From assembly GCA_938743325.2 (NCBI GenBank), contig OW568886.1, forward strand, positions 248,001 to 312,000: a stretch of DNA of 64,000 bases, in the 5' to 3' direction. Origin of the DNA: Pycnococcus provasolii (taxonomy: Eukaryota; Chlorophyta; Pseudoscourfieldiophyceae; Pseudoscourfieldiales; Pycnococcaceae). Every line of letters starts with the position of its first letter. The first letter of the stretch is position 1. The notes below the pieces were generated by a model. It did no database searches. It was not told the DNA's origin and saw only the letters and a list, made by a program, of their open reading frames with translations. Below are positions 29,761 through 38,675 of the stretch, in pieces. Made by a program: the position numbers and the translations under genes.

Positions 29761-30117
29761 TTACGCCGCAGCAACGAGCAAGACGGCGAGCACGAAAACG
29801 GCGCCATCTGTCGTTGTTGTCGTCGCCTCTAACGTCGTCGTCGTCGTCGCCGGTGTAGTCGTCGTCGTCGTCGCCGCCGGTGTAGTCGTATGCCAAGCTA
29901 GACGGTAAACTGCGTTTTTCCCGTCATCTGAAATTAGGACGGAACCGTCGGGTAATAGTTCGACGTCAACTGGGCGACCCCATGCAGAGTTGGAGGATCT
30001 GTCAAGCCAGCCATCAATGAGCACGTCGTGCGTCTTAACCTCGCCCGTTGAGCGCAGCACGACACGATGGACGGAGTATCCAATCTTTCGGCTCCGATTC
30101 CACGAGCCGTGCAAAGC
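29761..30117 (-). pseudogene. C-terminal fragment of a sorbosone/aldose dehydrogenase-like protein
   Basis: A frame of about 118 residues without an ATG. It starts with LHGSWNRSRKIGYSVHRVVL and continues WGRPVDVELLPDGSVLISDD, the typical last blades of PQQ-type glucose/sorbosone dehydrogenases, normally over 400 aa. A Thr-rich tract and a C-terminal hydrophobic tail (VFVLAVLLVAAA) follow, like a GPI-anchor or membrane signal. The homology begins within about 8 bp of the right 48-bp direct repeat, so the rest of the gene seems to have been cut off by a rearrangement. Unsplit use as a distant exon is less likely, because the GH31 gene occupies the upstream DNA. Confidence 0.65.
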
Positions 30118-30124
30118 AACTAAT

Positions 30125-30172
30125 TACCTTATTACATATACATTAATCTACTCAAGCTGTTAATCTACAGCA
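30125..30172. repeat. Right 48-bp direct repeat at GH31 3' end
   Basis: It matches 29320-29367 at 47 of 48 positions and includes the last codons and stop of the GH31 gene. It is therefore probably the original copy, with the left copy a duplicated GH31 3' end. Confidence 0.8.
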
Positions 30173-33100
30173 ACCGGCGCCAGCGAGAACGAGAGGCGAG
30201 GCGATGGTGTGCCCGCATCCACGGGAATGCGAACCCAGAGGACGCGCGCTTCGCGATCGAGCGTCCACGCGGTGTGGGTCGCATTTGGCATGGCTGCGCA
30301 GTTGCCACCAGCTGCGTCGCATAACACGATGTTTGCCACGTCTGACCAGTGGCGCGACTCATCCAGTACGGTCCGCTCGCCATCAACCTCATTCGTCGTT
30401 GCAAGCGATGCTGGAGCGCCACTAGCAGCCACGTCGGACGACGAGGCGTCGAGCGCAATCTGAATCACGTGCACGCGACTTAGGCGGCTCTCTGAAATGC
30501 TTAGCGACAGATCGCCAGAAGAAAGCCTCCTTGTGCTCAACGTACACCCGTCGAAGCTCTCGCCATTGCTCCAGCCGCGCCCGTCCGCTGTCGGGAACAC
30601 CCACCAGTGCACCGCCGTTGCAAGCGACGTCGCGACGTCCGTCGCGCGTGCACCAAATAGGGATGCTGCGTCGTCGACCACGTCGTGCGCTTTCTCGCCA
30701 AGCGTTGTGACAGTCGGATCCAAAATGGGAATGGCACTACCCTCGATTGCAAATACGGGGATGAGGTCGTGCTCGAGTCGCGAGGTCACGCGAGCCTTCG
30801 AACAGCCGTGGTGGCGCGTGCCGCTGCTCTCGGAGTGACCACCGCGGATGCGAAAGCGCCCATCACGGCTGTCGAAGAGAATGCCGCCTCCGCCATCTGC
30901 GCCATCACGCGTCGTCGTAGTCGCATTCGTGAAGATGTCCAGATACGTGTTGCCGCATGGGAAGTACACATCGCGTCCCACCTGCCTCTCGTGCACCAGC
31001 GGAGCCACAAGCAGATTCTCCCCGAGCATGTACTGGTACGGCGAGCGAGCAGCCGCCACGTCATGAGGGTGGCTGAGGATGTGGTGCCGCATCAGCGGTT
31101 GTGCCTCCGTGCGTGCCGCATGCGCCGACATGTACAGGTATGGGAACAGCTGCGTGCGAAGCTTCGCGTACACGCGAAAGAAGGTTCGGCCCTTCAAGCT
31201 GTCCATGAACTTGTGCCTTCGTTTTGCGCCAAACAGGTTCGTGCCGCCGTTTCGCGTGTGAAAGTTTCCCGACATAGCGCCAAGCTGCACCCACCTTGCC
31301 ATCAGCTCGTACGTTGGGCCATTGAATGAGCAAGTGAAGCCGTAAACGTCCGACCCAGCGAATGCCATGCCCATGAGACCTTGGCTCAGCATCGCGACGA
31401 CGCTTCCCGCAAGGCCGCTCACTGCGCTGAAGTCGCACGTGGGGTCACCGGTCCAGCTATTGTACGTATTTCCTGGACTTTTGGAATACCCGCTGCGAAC
31501 AAAGTACGTTGCGTCTGGCGCATAGTTGCCTTCGGGATTCATTGCATGTTTCCCAACCAAGCGTTCGAGAGTGCGTGGCGGTTTCAACACGCTGCGAAGA
31601 TGCTTCAGGCATGCCGCCTGGTACAGCTCTGGGTACTGGTTGTGCATCAGAGAGGCGCTCACGTTGTTCGCGTACCAAAGGTCCGTATCGCCGTATTCGC
31701 CGTAGTCGTACATCCATCCCATGTATCCCACTTCCAGCGCGTCGTCAATGTGCTGCGCATACCACCGCTCGGTACCATTTTTCGAAAAGTCCAGGAGGCT
31801 GACATAAAATGGATCTGGACCGGCACCCTTGTACGCAAAGGTGAACGGCGCGTCGGGGCGAGGTGTCGCATACGGGTGTTGGCGTTGTAGAAGTGCCGAG
31901 GTGAGCGCGTCGATCTCGCTTGCGCACGTTCTCGTCAACGTGGGCGCACTGCTGCCAAGATGTGCCCACGCCTGCTGACGCTGGGCGGACGGGAGTTTTC
32001 GCAATGCCGCGTCGCAATCCATCTCCTCACCTAAAGACAGCCCAACGCTAGCAAGCCGTGCAAGCGCCGCCGACGTAGCGGTATCAAGGCGAGGTGGTTG
32101 TGGTCCCGTGCGTACGAGAAGTCCCATCTGCGAAGCGTCCTCCCACGCAAGTTCGTACGACGTCGCCACGAACGGGTTGAAGTAGGCAAACGGCGCAAGG
32201 CCAGCGGCGCGGTAAACGGAGTTATTGAACGCGACTTCAGATCGGACTTCGCGCTGATCGCCGTTGGGGAAAAAGTGCAAGGAGGTGTCCGCGACGGAGA
32301 TGGGAATGTCCCACTCCTGGTACATGCGAAACACGCCCAGCGGGTCCGATGGCTTCACGGTACTGAGCGCACTCTGGAATCCTTCCCATACGCCAAACTG
32401 GAATGGCGGCGGGATGAGCGGCACACCTGCGTGTGCACGCACGTACGCGTCGCGCGCAACTCTCGCGTTGCCTTCGCCGTCGTAGATATCAAGAGGCAGG
32501 CGCGCGTCCTCGGCGAAGACGGCATGTGTCCTTGTGGAAGGCGTGCCAGGCTGCCAGAGCGTTCGCGCGTACGTGTCGACGTGGACGACGTACCCACCAT
32601 CAGAGACGAGGAACGGGCTTGGCATGTATGTTGCCGTTTTCTTCGGCCAGCGTCTCCTGATATCTGGCACGAGGTCCCAGCCGCCATCCTCCGTCCAGCA
32701 GTACGCATCGTTTGTGATGGACGCGTCGCCTCGTTCGTTGGTGTTGAATCGTTCGCCAAGGCCATAGAGTCTTTCTTCGTCGGAGGTAGCCTGCCATTCG
32801 ACGCCTATGCGGTTTACGGGGCAGAGCAGGTTGAGCATGCCCGGGTCGCAGTGTACGGTTTTGATTTCCATGTGCAGCGACACTTTGTTTTCCGCAGGTG
32901 CGCTCGCGTGTATGAGGACGCGCACGTCCCCCTCGTGCGTCGTCTGAGCTTCGACGGTTGCGGCGTCGTTGTCGGTTGTGACGTTGATGAGTGACGTGAC
33001 ATCCCAGGAGCGAAGCACCTTGGCGACTCGTTCGCTGTACCCTTCGTACACGTGTCGCGTGATGTCGTCGACGACCAGCCTGCTGACTTGAATGCGCGTA

Positions 33101-33513
33101 ATGTTCAGAACCGCGCGGTTCTGCTTGAGGATTTGGATTCCAAGGGACGGTGCTGTTTCGCTGGTAAGTTTTAGTACATACTGGTTCTTGAGCGCGAACT
33201 CTTGTTGTTGTTGTTGTTGTTGTGTCTGTGGTAAAAAAGGCAAAGGTTGTGTCTTCTTCTTCTGCTGCTGCTGCATCGTCGTCGTCGTCGTAGCATGCTG
33301 TGAAGAAGAAGAACCACCTCGCAAAACTCGAGAACTCGCAGAAACAAAAGAAGAGCCGCCATCATCAACATCAACATCAACATCAACATCTTCTTCTACT
33401 ACTACAGGTACAGGTACATGCCAAGACGACGAAGACGAAGACGACGACGCACGACAAGACCCTACAAGACCCAAAATAACCAAGAAGAAACATGAGGCGC
33501 GCGCCATGTCCAT
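30160..33513 (-). CDS. GH31 family alpha-glycosidase, secretory
   Basis: A 1117-aa glycoside hydrolase. A signal peptide (about residues 1-22) and a low-complexity Ser/Asp/Gln leader precede a mutarotase-like N-domain (RLYGLGERF near residue 253) and the (beta/alpha)8 barrel. The predicted nucleophile is Asp603 in WMYDYGEYGD and the acid/base is Asp690 in WTGDPTCDF. The WM.DYGE form and the following NNVSASLMHNQYPELY resemble the sulfoquinovosidase-like branch (YihQ), but the sulfonate-binding residues were not identified, so substrate is open. Predicted in the secretory pathway or vacuole. Its last codons lie in the right copy of a 48-bp direct repeat. Confidence 0.9.
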   Translation of the reverse strand: MDMARASCFFLVILGLVGSCRASSSSSSSSWHVPVPVVVEEDVDVDVDVDDGGSSFVSASSRVLRGGSSSSQHATTTTTMQQQQKKKTQPLPFLPQTQQQQQQQEFALKNQYVLKLTSETAPSLGIQILKQNRAVLNITRIQVSRLVVDDITRHVYEGYSERVAKVLRSWDVTSLINVTTDNDAATVEAQTTHEGDVRVLIHASAPAENKVSLHMEIKTVHCDPGMLNLLCPVNRIGVEWQATSDEERLYGLGERFNTNERGDASITNDAYCWTEDGGWDLVPDIRRRWPKKTATYMPSPFLVSDGGYVVHVDTYARTLWQPGTPSTRTHAVFAEDARLPLDIYDGEGNARVARDAYVRAHAGVPLIPPPFQFGVWEGFQSALSTVKPSDPLGVFRMYQEWDIPISVADTSLHFFPNGDQREVRSEVAFNNSVYRAAGLAPFAYFNPFVATSYELAWEDASQMGLLVRTGPQPPRLDTATSAALARLASVGLSLGEEMDCDAALRKLPSAQRQQAWAHLGSSAPTLTRTCASEIDALTSALLQRQHPYATPRPDAPFTFAYKGAGPDPFYVSLLDFSKNGTERWYAQHIDDALEVGYMGWMYDYGEYGDTDLWYANNVSASLMHNQYPELYQAACLKHLRSVLKPPRTLERLVGKHAMNPEGNYAPDATYFVRSGYSKSPGNTYNSWTGDPTCDFSAVSGLAGSVVAMLSQGLMGMAFAGSDVYGFTCSFNGPTYELMARWVQLGAMSGNFHTRNGGTNLFGAKRRHKFMDSLKGRTFFRVYAKLRTQLFPYLYMSAHAARTEAQPLMRHHILSHPHDVAAARSPYQYMLGENLLVAPLVHERQVGRDVYFPCGNTYLDIFTNATTTTRDGADGGGGILFDSRDGRFRIRGGHSESSGTRHHGCSKARVTSRLEHDLIPVFAIEGSAIPILDPTVTTLGEKAHDVVDDAASLFGARATDVATSLATAVHWWVFPTADGRGWSNGESFDGCTLSTRRLSSGDLSLSISESRLSRVHVIQIALDASSSDVAASGAPASLATTNEVDGERTVLDESRHWSDVANIVLCDAAGGNCAAMPNATHTAWTLDREARVLWVRIPVDAGTPSPRLSFSLAPVAVD

Positions 33514-33738
33514 GATTCTTTTAGAGTGCCTTTTTTTAAAAAAAGTTTTTTTTAGAATACGGTAGGGTGGGGAGCCCTTTTTTAGAACCGCCTTGGGTGA
33601 GGTAACAATCCCAAATTGGTATCCCTGTGCTTGTCATTTCTTATTTGCCATCGCTGCAATCAACGTTGAACTGCTTTGCTTGTTCTTTGATTCCGTAAGA
33701 CAAGACAGTAAGTACTAGTACTAGCCTTAAAGGTAGGT

Positions 33739-35139
33739 ATGTCTTCTTTCTCATCAGCAGAAGCATCAGTAGTTGCGTCATCAGGAGTAGCGTGCGCGTC
33801 GTGCTTAAAACCTGATGCGACATTGCGTTGTCCGAAGTGCCAATCCCTTGCACTTCCACTCGAAATTAGCACGTTCTGCTCGCAGGAGTGCTTCAAGGAG
33901 AACTACAACACACACAAGGTGATGCACAAGACGAAGCCGACGACAGGATCGCAGCAAACGAAAGCCCCGGGGGAGTCTCTCGGAGCAAACAACCCCATGC
34001 TGAAAGCCTTGGAAAACGCACTCGGAGGAAACGCAGGCAACATGCCTCCTGAAATGCTCAACATGCTCGCGAGCATGAAAGATAACATGGCGCAAAGTAT
34101 AGACATCGATGCCGCCGTCAATGACATGCGTCGAACGGCGAACACGGCACTTCGGGCCGTCGCCAGAACGGCGAACGACGCGAGAGGGGAATCCGACGAT
34201 GGCGTTGGCGTCGTGGCGACAGTCAACCTGAAGTGCGGCGACGAAGTCATGCCGTGCAGCTGGCCGGAGCAAACGGGCAGAAGTCCGTCAGGACTATGCA
34301 TCGTCACAGACGAACAGATCGAGGCGGCGAACGTTCCTGAGTGGATCGTCAGAAATCTTAGGCGGCGATTCTACAACGACCGTCGCGAAAACATTCAGGC
34401 TGTTCCGACGAGTGCACGCGTGTTTCTGTGCCACAGCATGCAGCAATATGTCAACACGGCGCGCGACAGCGCGCATGCGAATGTGATCTACGACGCAGAC
34501 ACCGACGCGTACAGGGTATCGTGCGATGTGCGAGCAGGTGTGGAACTTCTCTATCCGCCAGACTGCGGCGACACATTTCGGCCAGGCTTCGCGGCACCAA
34601 GGCTCGATGATAGAGCGGCACGCGCGGCACTATCGTGGATAAGGGATATCGGGCGCCAGTACGCCCCTACACTACTCGCGGCAAGCGAGTTGCATGGCGT
34701 TGGCTTGGTCGCTGCGGCACGAATCGCGCGCAAGTCGCGCCTCGAGGTTAGCGTGAACCAGATGGATGAGCAAACGGAGACTGGAGAGAAGCGCGTTGGC
34801 ACCGTGCGCCACGATCTCGTGAACGAGAAGCTCGCTTCTTTGGGCGACGACATGCGGCGCATTGTGTTGGACGAGGTGCACCGTCGCTTTGGATTCGATG
34901 GCGTGCACATGACCATTCCCCTGGTTGGCGGTTTGAATCGCATCGTTCCTGCGCAGATGATGAACCATGAGACATCCCCTCCGATGACCTCGAAGGTTGA
35001 CTACGTGCGAGCGCGTATGACTTTCCTGTTCACGCGCGACGTTCCACAGGGCGTCGAGTTAACAGAGAACTACGAGAAGGAGACGTCGCCGGAGTACTTT
35101 CGCTGGGCGATCGAAGGTGGTCCTGATCCGGCGGATTAG
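33739..35139 (+). CDS. MetAP1-type zinc finger plus SET-like domain protein
   Basis: A 466-aa protein. Residues 19-64 form a zinc finger like the N-terminal zf of methionine aminopeptidase 1: CASC, LRCPKC, TFCSQECFKENYNTHKVMHK. No aminopeptidase follows. Instead, residues from about 154 look like a SET fold: DGVGVVATVNLKCGDEV, then near the C-terminus PAQMMNHETSPPM and FTRDVPQGVELTENYE, which correspond to the NHxCxPN and GEE.TxxY blocks. The usual Cys of NHSC is Glu here, so catalysis needs checking. A protein or ribosome-associated lysine methyltransferase is plausible but inferred. Confidence 0.65.
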   Translation: MSSFSSAEASVVASSGVACASCLKPDATLRCPKCQSLALPLEISTFCSQECFKENYNTHKVMHKTKPTTGSQQTKAPGESLGANNPMLKALENALGGNAGNMPPEMLNMLASMKDNMAQSIDIDAAVNDMRRTANTALRAVARTANDARGESDDGVGVVATVNLKCGDEVMPCSWPEQTGRSPSGLCIVTDEQIEAANVPEWIVRNLRRRFYNDRRENIQAVPTSARVFLCHSMQQYVNTARDSAHANVIYDADTDAYRVSCDVRAGVELLYPPDCGDTFRPGFAAPRLDDRAARAALSWIRDIGRQYAPTLLAASELHGVGLVAAARIARKSRLEVSVNQMDEQTETGEKRVGTVRHDLVNEKLASLGDDMRRIVLDEVHRRFGFDGVHMTIPLVGGLNRIVPAQMMNHETSPPMTSKVDYVRARMTFLFTRDVPQGVELTENYEKETSPEYFRWAIEGGPDPAD

Positions 35140-36059
35140 GCAAGATGCCACATATAAGAACTATGTAAGATGTCATGAGACATTTGTGTAGGCTCAATCG
35201 GCCACGACTCCCATCCCCTAGAAAAACCACCACTCGCTAAGCCACCAGAGTACTCGCTTGCCGCCCTCACCAACCAAACGACTGGCCAGCGTGCGCCTCC
35301 ATCCGGAAGTGCTCGAACTTCCTCGCCTCTTAGTGCACGCCCATCTATCGTCGGCGGTAGCAGTTTCGCAGCCTATCCATAGTCAACCTGTAACTTTAGA
35401 CTATCCTATACTGTAGTACTTACCAAACCTCCGACTTTAGAAAAAAACGACCCCCTTGCTAAAGGTTTGTGGTCCCTTGCACACCGGCCGCGAGTGTTTC
35501 TTGAAAGAGCTTGCAGGAGGCTTGCACGTTCCCGGCCGGTGTTGCATGGCGTTGATTAAGGTGGTCAAGATCCCGGCCGGTGTTGCATTGCATTGATTAA
35601 GGTGGTCAAGAATACGACCCGGTGGATCCCCGGCATTCCTTGCGACGCGTCATGTCACGGCAAGTTGCAACATGGCGGACTTCGTGAAAGACGCGTGGGA
35701 TCCCACATGCAAGGTGAGCAAGCCAGCAAAAGAAACAGGCCAACGACACCGGTGTCCTTTTTGATACCATTTGATCGGTCAGATACACATGCATCATGAT
35801 GTGAATTAATGATTAAGGGTGTCAGAAGAGTCCACTCACTAATGACACCTGAGTGGAGTGAGTGCATAAATTGATTTGCTTTTCAGCACCTCCCTTACAC
35901 TATGATGAAGCCTTTATGTATGTATGTGTCAGTGCTTCCTTTTCCCAGGAAAGGTTTACGGAGTGAGTGCCGGGAACGTTGTCCTGAGGAGGAGCTTCGG
36001 GGCCCCAACAATCTTCATCGTGCATAATAATCCCGGGCCTTAAGGGAGTCAACTGTCTG
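35140..36059. other. Intergenic region with dispersed element
   Basis: No gene is seen. From about 35470 it contains the word CCTTGCACACCGGCCGCGAG (35474-35493), repeated CTTGCAGG, then a 40-bp tandem duplication (35533-35612) with core TTGATTAAGGTGGTCAAGA. The same words recur, partly inverted, at 38133-38250 on the other side of the cyclase gene. Confidence 0.6.
35533..35612. repeat. 40-bp tandem duplication inside dispersed element
   Basis: Two adjacent copies of a CCGGCCGGTGTTGCAT(G/T)GC...GATTAAGGTGGTCAAGA unit. The inverse of the same unit lies at 38206-38250. Confidence 0.75.
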
Positions 36060-37913
36060 ATGGGATGGACGGCGTCCCATCAGTCAGGCATCCATCGCGG
36101 CGTCAGTCCCACCGCGTCAGTCTCGCCCTCCGCGATTATGCCAACGCAGCAAGGTAGTACTACTGGCGCGTTCCCTTCGACTGCAGGCCGTGGCATAAGT
36201 GCCGTGGATAGTGAGCATGGTCCCAGTGCAGATATTGATGAGCCCACTTCTTCCGCCGTGGTTGCTAAGCCATTGATGTCTAAGACGACTCCTCGGTCAG
36301 GGGACTTGGTCGGGAGCTTGTTTCTGTGGAGGTGGTGCTTGTGCGCTTCCAGGCCGCTTGTGCACGCAGCGGACTTCGCAGCGGAGTCGTCCACAAATAC
36401 GGAGATGATGAAGAAAGACAAATACGGAGGAAATACGACGCAGACGCACGTGGAGAAGGTGCTACCCCTAACCACGAACTCCACAACGACGGATGCTAAT
36501 GATGAGGGCTCAACGCACAACAAAAAATCCAACAAGCCGAAGCTGCAGCGTCGCGCCTCCAGCTTCCAGATTCTTGGCAAAAGTTCAGGCTTACTCACCA
36601 GCACGCGAGACGCATGCGCAATATCAGTGAAGAATGAGGCTAATAGAAACTCGCCGTCAGGTGAGGTCACGCGCATCCGTCTCGTGACGGAGAATAAGCC
36701 CGGCTTGCTGAGCACAGTGGTCGCTCTCTTCTCGTCGTTCAACCTCGCCGTGGAGAGCGCTGAGGTCAAGTCGCTCAAGGGAAATCGCAACAAGGTTGAC
36801 GATATCTTCCTCGTGTACGACTTCGACACAGGCAAGGGGCTCGCCGAAGACCTGTTCGAGAGCCTCGCGGAGTCCATCCGAGCAACCGTCAGCGTCCGCC
36901 TGCGCCAGAACGACATTCGTGTGGATCCCTCGCTGACCGTGAAGGCGCCGATTGGCAACGTTACACTCGTCTTCACCGACGTCGAGTCAAGCACAATGCT
37001 GTGGGACGAACTGCCAGCGTCTGTCATCGAGGACGCGCTCGAGGTGCACAACAACGTCGTGCGGAAGCTCCTCCAGAAGTACAGGGGCTACGAAGTCAAA
37101 ACGGAGGGCGACGGCTTCATGCTTGCCTTTGATTCTGCGCAGCGTGCCCTCGCATTCGCCCTAGCCCTCCAGGTTGACTTGCTTTCGGCGAAGTGGCCAG
37201 ATGAATTGCAGATGCACAGCGCAACGGAGACTGTGCTTGACGCGATTGGCGTGCCAATGTGGCGTGGCCTTCGAGTGCGCGCGGGAATTCACACCGGAAC
37301 GGCTATTGTGCGTCCCGACGTGAGGACGATGCTGTGCGACTACTTTGGGCCTGTGGTTAATTGTGCCGCTCGTATATCGTCGCTCGCGGTGGGCGGTGAG
37401 GTTCTCCTTTCGCATGCAACAATGACTAGCCTTGACACCGCAAACATTGATGATGACAGCGAATTCTCGATATTCGATGATGTGCAAACAACATGCCTCG
37501 GAGACCAGAAGATTCGTGGCATCTCCGAGCCCGTGGTCGTGCATCGTGCATGGCTTCGTGATGACGGAGCGCTCAGCGAACGCGCAGCCCAATTCGGTAC
37601 ATTGGAATCTCGCAATGACAAGAGTCCAATCAAAATCAAACGGCGCCTTTCGCTTGGTGAATTACACCCGAGTTCATCTCTCGACTCTCTCGACTCTTTC
37701 GACTGGACTACGCCGAATAATTCAGTCAGAGGTGGCGAAGCCTACTACTCCCTCTTTTCGCCTGAAGCCATGGAAGCTGCTTTTGACAAGAATGATAGTA
37801 GTTCTCCGGTTGTTGGCGACGATTCCGCCAGGGCTGGCGAACCAAAACCAAAATTTGAACGAACCGTGAATGATCACAATCCCGACGACGGATCTTTGGA
37901 AGAAATACCATGA
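36060..37913 (+). CDS. Class III adenylyl cyclase with N-terminal ACT domain
   Basis: A 617-aa protein. After a disordered leader, an ACT domain (about residues 200-285: IRLVTENKPGLLSTVVALF, typical ligand-binding loop) is followed by a class III cyclase homology domain (about 300-470). All catalytic residues are present: metal Asp307 and Asp351, Lys347 and Asp427 that select adenine, and Asn434/Arg438 for the transition state (FTDVESST, VKTEGDGF, DYFGPVVNCAAR). It should therefore make cAMP, probably as a homodimer, with the ACT domain sensing a small molecule such as an amino acid. The N-terminal start is uncertain; later ATGs exist. Confidence 0.9.
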   Translation: MGWTASHQSGIHRGVSPTASVSPSAIMPTQQGSTTGAFPSTAGRGISAVDSEHGPSADIDEPTSSAVVAKPLMSKTTPRSGDLVGSLFLWRWCLCASRPLVHAADFAAESSTNTEMMKKDKYGGNTTQTHVEKVLPLTTNSTTTDANDEGSTHNKKSNKPKLQRRASSFQILGKSSGLLTSTRDACAISVKNEANRNSPSGEVTRIRLVTENKPGLLSTVVALFSSFNLAVESAEVKSLKGNRNKVDDIFLVYDFDTGKGLAEDLFESLAESIRATVSVRLRQNDIRVDPSLTVKAPIGNVTLVFTDVESSTMLWDELPASVIEDALEVHNNVVRKLLQKYRGYEVKTEGDGFMLAFDSAQRALAFALALQVDLLSAKWPDELQMHSATETVLDAIGVPMWRGLRVRAGIHTGTAIVRPDVRTMLCDYFGPVVNCAARISSLAVGGEVLLSHATMTSLDTANIDDDSEFSIFDDVQTTCLGDQKIRGISEPVVVHRAWLRDDGALSERAAQFGTLESRNDKSPIKIKRRLSLGELHPSSSLDSLDSFDWTTPNNSVRGGEAYYSLFSPEAMEAAFDKNDSSSPVVGDDSARAGEPKPKFERTVNDHNPDDGSLEEIP

Positions 37914-38675
37914 AATACCATGATACTAATGTCTATATAACTTTAACTTCGCCACACAAAATGGTTGGGTAAACTTAATCATAATTGATTCAAATCCTGT
38001 CTGTTAATAATATAAATCCTGTCTGTTAATATTTAAATGTAAATAAAGGATAAAATACATAATTAAAATTTAAAATTCCACCAGTACGGGTAACTAACCA
38101 AACTCCGGCGAGTCAAAAAAGACTTGGAGAACCCTTGCACACCGGCCGCGAGCTTGCAGGAGCTTGAAACGGCTTGCAGACCTGTACGCGTTGCAAGTAG
38201 TAGTATTCTTGACCACCTTAATCAACGCCGCGATGCAACACCGTGGAAGTACAGTAAGTAAGTGTTATGCAACAACAAGGGACCTGTCTGTGCAAGGGCG
38301 CCCACTAAGCTTAGCTATTTCGTATAGATAGGATAGTCATCAACTGATCAACAACAACCACAAAGGGACCGTTGCGAATTACAGCAGATTTTTTTAAAAA
38401 GGTCAATAGACGTCAACGATCTGCACTGACTATCGTAGAACTAACCATAGGGTACGATGAAGTTAAAAGTTTGTGACTTGAATGATTAAAAAAATGAAAA
38501 ATACATACGCAAAGCAAAGCAAAGCAAAGCACGCAAAGCATGCGTGCCGGGGTTGGAGAGTCTCGTTTCGCCCCCGGCCCGCCCCGCGCCAAAAGTTGCT
38601 TGCACCGGGACCCACGGCGCGCGCCCCATTTCTTCGCCATTTTCCTTTTTTCGTCCTTTTCTCGCGCTTGATTTT
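37914..38675. other. Intergenic region with second dispersed-element copy
   Basis: AT-rich 3' flank, then the word CCTTGCACACCGGCCGCGAG at 38133-38152 and an inverted TTCTTGACCACCTTAATCAA with GATGCAACACC at 38206-38250. No gene is recognised. The frame of the next gene stays open upstream to 38544 but has no ATG. Confidence 0.6.

Noticed and set aside
32098-32994. 298-codon plus-strand frame inside the GH31 gene
   Set aside because: Overlaps conserved GH31 sequence on the other strand and has no recognisable domain.
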